DNA of 64,000 nucleotides from Scatosoma sp900555925 (lineage in GTDB: Bacteria > Bacillota > Clostridia > Christensenellales > Borkfalkiaceae). How positions within the stretch are numbered: position 1 is the first letter of the stretch; every line of letters starts with the position of its first letter. The notes beneath the pieces are model-generated. The model saw only the letters and a list, made by a program, of their open reading frames with translations, made no database searches and was not told the DNA's origin. The stretch is taken from contig CAUGYD010000001.1 in assembly GCA_959603585.1 (NCBI GenBank), positions 310,001 through 374,000 of the forward strand, in the 5' to 3' direction. A program made the position numbers and the translations under genes. Shown one piece after another: positions 59,368 to 64,000 of this stretch.

Positions 59368-59925
59368 ATGGGCTGGACATATTATCAGGCTACATATTAC
59401 AAAAACAATAAAATAGACCGTTTGGCAGAATGCCGCGCAGAATTTGGCAAACAGCCGTCTTGGGCAACAATCTTAAAAGACAGTATGGTGGACAACGTTT
59501 ACTACGCCGCCATGAAATCGACGGACAGTAATGAAGTCTGGGCTTTGGTCGTATTGACTGCCACGGACGGCCGCGAGTTCGGCTATAAAGATATGGACGA
59601 AACCATGGGACCGGGATACTATGATTGTCCCATCGGGATTTTGAAACTTCTTTCCCCTACCGACAACGCATACGCGAAAGAATGGCGGAAAAACTGTTAT
59701 GCGGCCATAGAGCAAAAACGTAAAGGACAGAAACTTGCCAGCTTGCTGGACACGGCAAAAACAATCCGCGTTACGCTCCCCGATACCTTTCAAGGGGAAT
59801 ATTATCAGCCGGGGGAAACGGTCGAGCTTTCGAGATATACCAATGGTCGCTGGGTGGACTGGACAAAACGGGTTGCGTTCCACAAAAAGTCCGTAATCGA
59901 ATACGGCTTTACCGTAATCGAATAG
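59368..59925 (+). CDS. DUF6927-like protein (copy 2)
   Basis: This 185-residue paralogue of the previous gene has the canonical MGWTYYQATYYKNNKIDRLA start, GYKDMDETMGPGYYDCP and LSPTDNAYAKEWRKNCY. It shares the FTVIE ending with copy 1. GAGGT precedes ATG. Confidence 0.72.
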   Translation: MGWTYYQATYYKNNKIDRLAECRAEFGKQPSWATILKDSMVDNVYYAAMKSTDSNEVWALVVLTATDGREFGYKDMDETMGPGYYDCPIGILKLLSPTDNAYAKEWRKNCYAAIEQKRKGQKLASLLDTAKTIRVTLPDTFQGEYYQPGETVELSRYTNGRWVDWTKRVAFHKKSVIEYGFTVIE

Positions 59926-59970
59926 AAAAAATTTTTCTAAAAAATATATACTCCCATGGATTTCTATATT

Positions 59971-60951
59971 TTAAAAAGGAATATCACTATCGTCATCATC
60001 AAAATTTAATGATGGCTTTTTTATATTTTTTTCATCCCATTTTATATAATCATCTAATAATCTTGTTTCTCTAATATCTTTAATCATTGCATTTTCATCA
60101 AAAAGTGCTCTTTTTAATCGTAATGTTTGGATTTTTGTTGCATATTTTTTTTCATAACATCTAGCCCAATCAGAATTATTACTCTCTACTTCAAATCCTA
60201 AAACAACCATAAACTCATCCAAAGCCTCTATATTTCCCGCAAAAAAACTAGATTTATGTAAACCGATATATTTTTCAATCCGCTGTAGAATCATATTCTT
60301 TGCAAAAATAGAACTATCGAATTTTTTGAAAAAATTTTCTTTTTCTTCATTAAAACTCATTACCGCTTTCTTTATTTCATCCGCAGATTCTTTCAAGTCA
60401 TAAACTGTTTTAGTATTTGTTAAAGTTGCTTCATTTGTTAAAAGTCTTTGAAACATTCCAGCAAATTGATTTCTGAGTGCAGCAGTAATATCATTTGTAT
60501 TATCAAAAGCAACAATAGGATTATTCTTTACTGTTGCTTTTAATTCTGCCACAAATTCATGGATTTTAATATCATCAGCAAAAGCAGGAATAAAAGCATT
60601 ATCTCTATTTTTCAAATAAGTTTCATTTTCCACAAATACATCTTTTGCTATGAATATAAAAATTTTTTTTCGATCTTTCATTGCCGATTTTAATTCATTC
60701 ATCGTAATAGAATAATCATTTCCAAGCGATTGAGATCCAAAATGATTGCCTATTATGCATACTAAAATTTCACAATTTTCTATTTCATTATAACAATCTT
60801 TTTCCAACGGCTCGTTTTGAGTATAGGTTACTCCGGCACGCTCGTGCATAATAGGCTCATATCCTAAATCTTTTATAAAACGAGCAATATTATCCCTTTC
60901 TTGTTTTAAATCATAGTAAGTCGAACTTATAAAAACTTTAGGTATTGCCAT
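59971..60951 (-). CDS. DUF4062 domain protein, possible defence gene
   Basis: This 326-residue protein opens with the DUF4062 pattern PKVFISSTYYDLKQERDNI, then EPIMHERAGVTYTQNEPL, NCEILVCIIGNHFGS and MNELKSAMKDRKKIFIFI. This is a TIR-like Rossmann fold of the kind often placed at the N-terminus of antiphage sensors. The remaining half is helical. The sequence is very AT-rich and reads against its neighbours, so it was probably gained separately. A defence role is inference. Confidence 0.8.
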   Translation of the reverse strand: MAIPKVFISSTYYDLKQERDNIARFIKDLGYEPIMHERAGVTYTQNEPLEKDCYNEIENCEILVCIIGNHFGSQSLGNDYSITMNELKSAMKDRKKIFIFIAKDVFVENETYLKNRDNAFIPAFADDIKIHEFVAELKATVKNNPIVAFDNTNDITAALRNQFAGMFQRLLTNEATLTNTKTVYDLKESADEIKKAVMSFNEEKENFFKKFDSSIFAKNMILQRIEKYIGLHKSSFFAGNIEALDEFMVVLGFEVESNNSDWARCYEKKYATKIQTLRLKRALFDENAMIKDIRETRLLDDYIKWDEKNIKKPSLNFDDDDSDIPF

Positions 60952-61078
60952 TTTCTATTTCTCCTCTGTAATTAATCTTATTGTTTATCTATTCCCAACT
61001 CTTGATCTTTACAATAAGTAATGATTGCCTATAAAGTAAAAAACTCCAATCCCTGACAGGATAAATTTTCTCAATTTT

Positions 61079-61107
61079 ATTGTATCACATCTAATTCATT
61101 ATATCAA
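61079..61107 (-). promoter_or_regulatory. Promoter of the DUF4062 gene
   Basis: TTGATA (61102-61107), 17 bases, TACAAT (61079-61084) on the minus strand; about 130 bases of leader follow. Confidence 0.75.
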
Positions 61108-61543
61108 CATAATTTTAGTAAAAAAAGGAAAATATTTCAAAATATCCAATTTAATTAAAGGTTATTTTAATATCTCTTTAACAAACAGAATTTCCATTTC
61201 GTAATTTTCCCTCTTAATAAGTCGAATATAGAAAGAAACGGCAGCTGACTTATTCCCATGACGACGGGCATCTGCTGATTAATCCGTCCTAGGAAATTCG
61301 TCTTATCACTTTACAGCAGATACAAGCAGGAATCTGGCGACAAAACCCTTTTTGATTTTCTGATATATTTTCCCTTTCGCTTCGGACGAGCGTAGCACAG
61401 TTCTCGCAAAGCTCAACGGGATAAATTTTTGCTTAAAACTCTTAAACGTCCTTTTTTCAAAGCAAAATTTTCTCCTTTCTCGTTGACCTTTGCCCGCGTT
61501 CCTTTGAGTTACCCCGAAAGTTACCGAACTATGCTCCTTGTCC
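61108..61543. other. 436-base intergenic stretch, no gene seen
   Basis: No supported coding frame. A 61,230-61,300 segment (CAGC...GCTG with inner CCC...GGG) could fold into a multi-stem RNA, but pairing is imperfect. The right third has higher GC and leads into the shared leader motif. Confidence 0.4.
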
Positions 61544-61559
61544 TTTGCCGAAAGGCAAA
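61531..61559 (+). promoter_or_regulatory. Shared leader motif (copy 2)
   Basis: TATGCTCCT and the hairpin TTTGCC-GAAA-GGCAAA (61544-61559), followed by AATAAAAT and AGGAGG, repeat the arrangement seen before the gene at 58489. Confidence 0.55.
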
Positions 61560-61586
61560 ATAAAATATATCAGGAGGTTTTCAGCT

Positions 61587-61823
61587 ATGAAAATCGATTT
61601 CGTATCTAACAATTTCACGGGTAATTTAATCGTTACCGTATTTAACCTCGAAGACATCTTCGAGGTTGAAAAAGCCTTGGAGTTTATCGCAAAATTCCTT
61701 TGCAAAGTGCTCGACTATGACGTAGATTACGAGTACAAAGAAATCAGCGTTACGGTTGACGACTATTATGAATACCTGTCTTTGAGAAGGCTGGTACTCG
61801 ATCACTGTTCGGCAGCGGCATAA
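61587..61823 (+). CDS. Small hypothetical protein of the element
   Basis: This 78-residue protein starts MKIDFVSNNFTGNLIVTV and has alternating strands and helices. The start at 61587 has AGGAGG upstream; 14 more in-frame codons are actually the leader hairpin. It begins a run of small genes with short gaps or overlaps. Confidence 0.7.
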   Translation: MKIDFVSNNFTGNLIVTVFNLEDIFEVEKALEFIAKFLCKVLDYDVDYEYKEISVTVDDYYEYLSLRRLVLDHCSAAA

Positions 61824-61835
61824 GGAGGTATTAAA

Positions 61836-62009
61836 ATGAGTTTTATTTGTAAACGTGACAGTAAAAAATATTGCATGGCTTGTCAGCATTATGAGGATTG
61901 CGACAGAGCAAACCGCTGTAACGGGGATTGTAAAAATTGCGACGACAGCTCTTGCGAGAACAACAAGTTTTTTCACAAAACAATAAACAATCAGGAGATA
62001 AATTCATGA
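61836..62009 (+). CDS. 57-residue cysteine-rich protein
   Basis: It starts MSFICKRDSKKYCMACQHYED, and eight cysteines lie within residues 5-40 (including CMAC, CKNC), enough for two zinc sites. GGAGG precedes ATG, and the stop overlaps the next start (ATGA). The DNA- or protein-binding role is unknown. Confidence 0.65.
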   Translation: MSFICKRDSKKYCMACQHYEDCDRANRCNGDCKNCDDSSCENNKFFHKTINNQEINS

Positions 62010-62263
62010 AAAATCTGAAAGAATTACAACCCATTTTAACCGCCGTTTACTGTATCAACCGCACGAACGGACAAGAAGATGAAGACATACGCAACCTTAT
62101 CGACTATGTATTCAGACAAATTTTAGGCTGTAACACCAATTTACTTTTACTCTGCTGTATCGGTAAAACCAAAGAAACCATTATGCCCGAAATCACTCAA
62201 ATCCTCAAAGAAGATACGAACTATTACAAAGATATGGAATATCGGGAGGCAATCAGAAAATGA
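62006..62263 (+). CDS. 85-residue helical hypothetical protein
   Basis: It starts MKNLKELQPILTAVYCINRT and is all-helical. It is coupled to the genes on both sides by four-base overlaps. An earlier in-frame start at 61937 is less likely because it lies inside the cysteine-rich gene. Confidence 0.65.
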   Translation: MKNLKELQPILTAVYCINRTNGQEDEDIRNLIDYVFRQILGCNTNLLLLCCIGKTKETIMPEITQILKEDTNYYKDMEYREAIRK

Positions 62264-62457
62264 AACCGTTTACTACGCAAGCGCACATAAACTCTTTGCA
62301 AGGAAAAAAGGACGAAATCACCGTACTTGAAAAGATAGACGCTCCAAACCAGCCCTATTATATCGTAGAATATCGCGGCGTCAAATGCACCGCGATTTTT
62401 AATTGGTTTACTGGCGAATATTACGCCGACGACGTTTACGGGATAGTAAAAAAATAA
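62260..62457 (+). CDS. 65-residue hypothetical protein
   Basis: It starts MKPFTTQAHINSLQGKKDE and contains YYIVEYRGVKCTAIFNWFTG, a small beta-sheet pattern seen in accessory proteins of conjugative elements. It overlaps the previous gene by four bases. Confidence 0.66.
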   Translation: MKPFTTQAHINSLQGKKDEITVLEKIDAPNQPYYIVEYRGVKCTAIFNWFTGEYYADDVYGIVKK

Positions 62458-62474
62458 CCTTAGGAGGATTACAA

Positions 62475-62612
62475 ATGTCGGAATTACAAATCAAAATCTG
62501 GGATATGCTCACCGAATTAGACGGCGAAACCGTCGCAAGGCTCTTTACGAACTATTACGGCAACAAGCTTTTGACCGAGGAATTTTTAGAATTTCTCGAC
62601 GAAGAACTTTGA
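62475..62612 (+). CDS. 45-residue helical protein
   Basis: It starts MSELQIKIWDMLTELDGE, with TAGGAGG before ATG. A small acidic helical protein, next in the micro-gene train. Confidence 0.6.
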   Translation: MSELQIKIWDMLTELDGETVARLFTNYYGNKLLTEEFLEFLDEEL

Positions 62613-62631
62613 TTTCAAGGAGAACTCGATT

Positions 62632-62679
62632 ATGAACAAAGCCCGAAAAGAATATCTCAAACACACGGAGGATTATTGA
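62632..62679 (+). CDS. 15-codon micro-gene
   Basis: MNKARKEYLKHTEDY follows a good AAGGAG. Its last codons contain the GGAGG of the next gene, so it may serve to couple translation. Confidence 0.4.
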   Translation: MNKARKEYLKHTEDY

Positions 62680-62680
62680 T

Positions 62681-63742
62681 ATGCCCATCTTAAATCTCAA
62701 AGCCAACACGCCCGCACAACAGCTCGTGAAAGAACACCTCGAAAAGTCCGCAAGCGCAACGCTTGCGGACAAAATCAATCACGGCGTAAAAATCCAAAAA
62801 GACGGTAAAACGGTCATCAATAAAAAAGACATGGACGGGTTTATGCGTTTTGCCTTCGAGCAAGCCAAAAAACAAGCAAATAAAAGCAAAGATAACGCGT
62901 TCGTAGAAGATCCCGTCGTTTACGGCTGGGCGATCCATTATTTCGAAGAAGAAAGCATCGAAGGTACGCTATATAATGAGGACGGCACGGTATATAAGCC
63001 CGCGCAAACCAGCGTTACGCGCAGTCCTGCCCCCATCGTTTCTCCTATTCCGTCCGAGAAGAAGCCTAAGCCGCAAATGTCCTTATTTGAGCTTATGGAA
63101 CAGCAAAACGAAATTTCCGAAACGGATACGGAGGACGAGCCCGACGAAACGGACGACGAAGACGAGGACGAGCCGTTACCCGAAACAGAGGAAACTTTAT
63201 CCGAAGCTCCTCCGGAAGCTCCCGCTCCTTTACCCGAGAAAGAAATACCTGCCCCCACGCCCGCCGTACAGCCGCAAAGCTCGCCCCTGTATCAACGGTA
63301 TATGAAAATACAAGCCCAATATCCCGACGCGGTGATTGTCTGGCGGCACGGCGATTTTTATGAAATTTTAGGCGAAAGTGCCGTCAAAATTGCCGAAGAA
63401 CTGGCTTTGACTTTAACGGGGCGGGATTGTGGTCTTGAATCTCGCGTGCCTATGGTCGGCTTTCCCGTTCATTCTTCCGACGTGTATATTTCGAAACTAC
63501 TCGAAAAAGGTTATAAGCTCGCCATCGTCGAAAAATCCGACGAGATACGCATTCAGCAGCCGAATGTGAAGATTGACGAAGAAACGGGCGAGCTGCTCCC
63601 GCCTGTTTCCGCAGACGCTCCCGCTTCGGAAGACGAACCCGACGACGAGCTGCAAACCGAAATGGACGCCATGAAAGCTTTTGAGCCGGTCACGCTCGCT
63701 AAACTCTATGAGATTTTAGGCGACGAATTGGATTTACAGTGA
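62681..63742 (+). CDS. PcfK/AcrIIA9-like protein fused to a MutS domain I-like module
   Basis: This 353-residue protein has an N-terminal PcfK-like domain (residues about 8-100: AQQLVKEHLEKSA, FAFEQAKKQANKSK, VVYGWAIHYFEEESIEGTLY). Some members of that family inhibit Cas9 and are named AcrIIA9. A Pro/Glu-rich linker follows (about 107-200). The C-terminal module (about 202-290) reads LYQRYMKIQAQYPDAVIVWR, GDFYEILGE and VPMVGFPVHSSDVYISKL, like the mismatch-recognition domain of MutS with its Phe-x-Glu motif. It could recognise DNA distortions during transfer; activity is untested. Confidence 0.78.
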   Translation: MPILNLKANTPAQQLVKEHLEKSASATLADKINHGVKIQKDGKTVINKKDMDGFMRFAFEQAKKQANKSKDNAFVEDPVVYGWAIHYFEEESIEGTLYNEDGTVYKPAQTSVTRSPAPIVSPIPSEKKPKPQMSLFELMEQQNEISETDTEDEPDETDDEDEDEPLPETEETLSEAPPEAPAPLPEKEIPAPTPAVQPQSSPLYQRYMKIQAQYPDAVIVWRHGDFYEILGESAVKIAEELALTLTGRDCGLESRVPMVGFPVHSSDVYISKLLEKGYKLAIVEKSDEIRIQQPNVKIDEETGELLPPVSADAPASEDEPDDELQTEMDAMKAFEPVTLAKLYEILGDELDLQ

Positions 63743-63752
63743 GGTGATAGAA

Positions 63753-64000
63753 ATGACAGAAAAAGACATCAAACCTATCCCTAAATATATCCTTGAAAAG
63801 ATACGGCGTAAGGATCAACAATGCTGCCCCCAGCAAAAGGGACACTTTCGTTTTTATGCCTATCTTGCCATCTGGCACAAAGAACTTGTGAAAATAACCG
63901 TAGCCGTGAAAAACTACCGAAAACAATGGTATTGCAAACAGGTCGCCGTTCATGGCGTCCATACAGAAAAATGTTATGTTAAAGATATGGAACACTGTTA
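63753..64000 (+). CDS. Conserved element protein, 3' end off the window
   Basis: The visible 82 residues start MTEKDIKPIPKYILEKIRRK and include a Cys pair (CC), HFRFYAYLAIWHKELVKITVAV and KQWYCKQVAVHG. GAGGTGATAG lies before ATG, ten bases after the previous stop. I associate this start with genes that follow AcrIIA9-like genes on conjugative elements but cannot name the family. Confidence 0.65.
   Translation, partial: MTEKDIKPIPKYILEKIRRKDQQCCPQQKGHFRFYAYLAIWHKELVKITVAVKNYRKQWYCKQVAVHGVHTEKCYVKDMEHC

Overview
The window comes from a spore-forming, probably anaerobic, mid-GC Firmicute of the class Clostridia. It carries spoVB, sleB-ypeB and spoIIR, a PerR-type regulator and a rubrerythrin, and its genes have strong AGGAGG-type ribosome binding sites and textbook TTGACA-17-TATAAT promoters. 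I cannot name the genus from the sequence alone.

1-50187 is chromosome. It opens with the gyrB-gyrA operon, with the GyrA C-terminus beyond the window edge. Next come a small cysteine-rich protein, an HTH-membrane protein, a deaminase, a dus-yabN/mazG pair and spoVB. A stand-alone nuclease-helicase (DUF2075 type) sits beside a tRNA-Gly. Then follow leuA, perR, the germination genes sleB-ypeB, spoIIR, trmL, rubrerythrin, rpsI-rplM, a ferritin-like protein, and mntP behind a manganese (yybP-ykoY) riboswitch. After rlmI comes an orphan Wzz/BY-kinase pair, then hsp20, an acetyltransferase-comFC-DUF368 operon, a large GLUG-repeat protein and a glycosyltransferase. The stretch ends with an AraC-controlled sugar-uptake and surface-protein cluster. 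The binding-protein gene of that cluster is truncated and abuts an IS200-type transposase remnant.

50188-50232 is the 3' half of a tRNA-Arg (CCG-like), cut at the anticodon loop. Its orientation fits the left end of an integrative element that runs rightward past the end of the window; the intact tRNA would lie at the far end. Just inside are four GAGTGTAAA repeats that look like recombinase arm sites.

50484-64000 is the AT-richer element cargo. It contains an ECF sigma factor operon with a secreted papain-like protease, a membrane protein and two DUF4085-like paralogues. Diverging from it are two tandem-HTH regulators, with three copies of a 10-bp repeat in between. Further on are a Phd-Doc toxin-antitoxin cassette that has cut off the 5' end of a kilA-N gene, a DUF6927 pair, a DUF4062 protein, and a train of tiny translationally coupled genes. 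These lead into a PcfK/AcrIIA9-like protein fused to a MutS mismatch-recognition-like domain, a gene type I associate with conjugative elements.

The most unusual items are the sigma-protease operon, the AcrIIA9-MutS fusion, the nuclease-helicase beside tRNA-Gly, the long basic extension on YpeB, the overlapping Asn-rich micro-genes, and several regulatory structures (hsp20 leader, AraC-phased repeats, XRE divergent promoter). All family names rest on reading motifs by eye; no database search was run.
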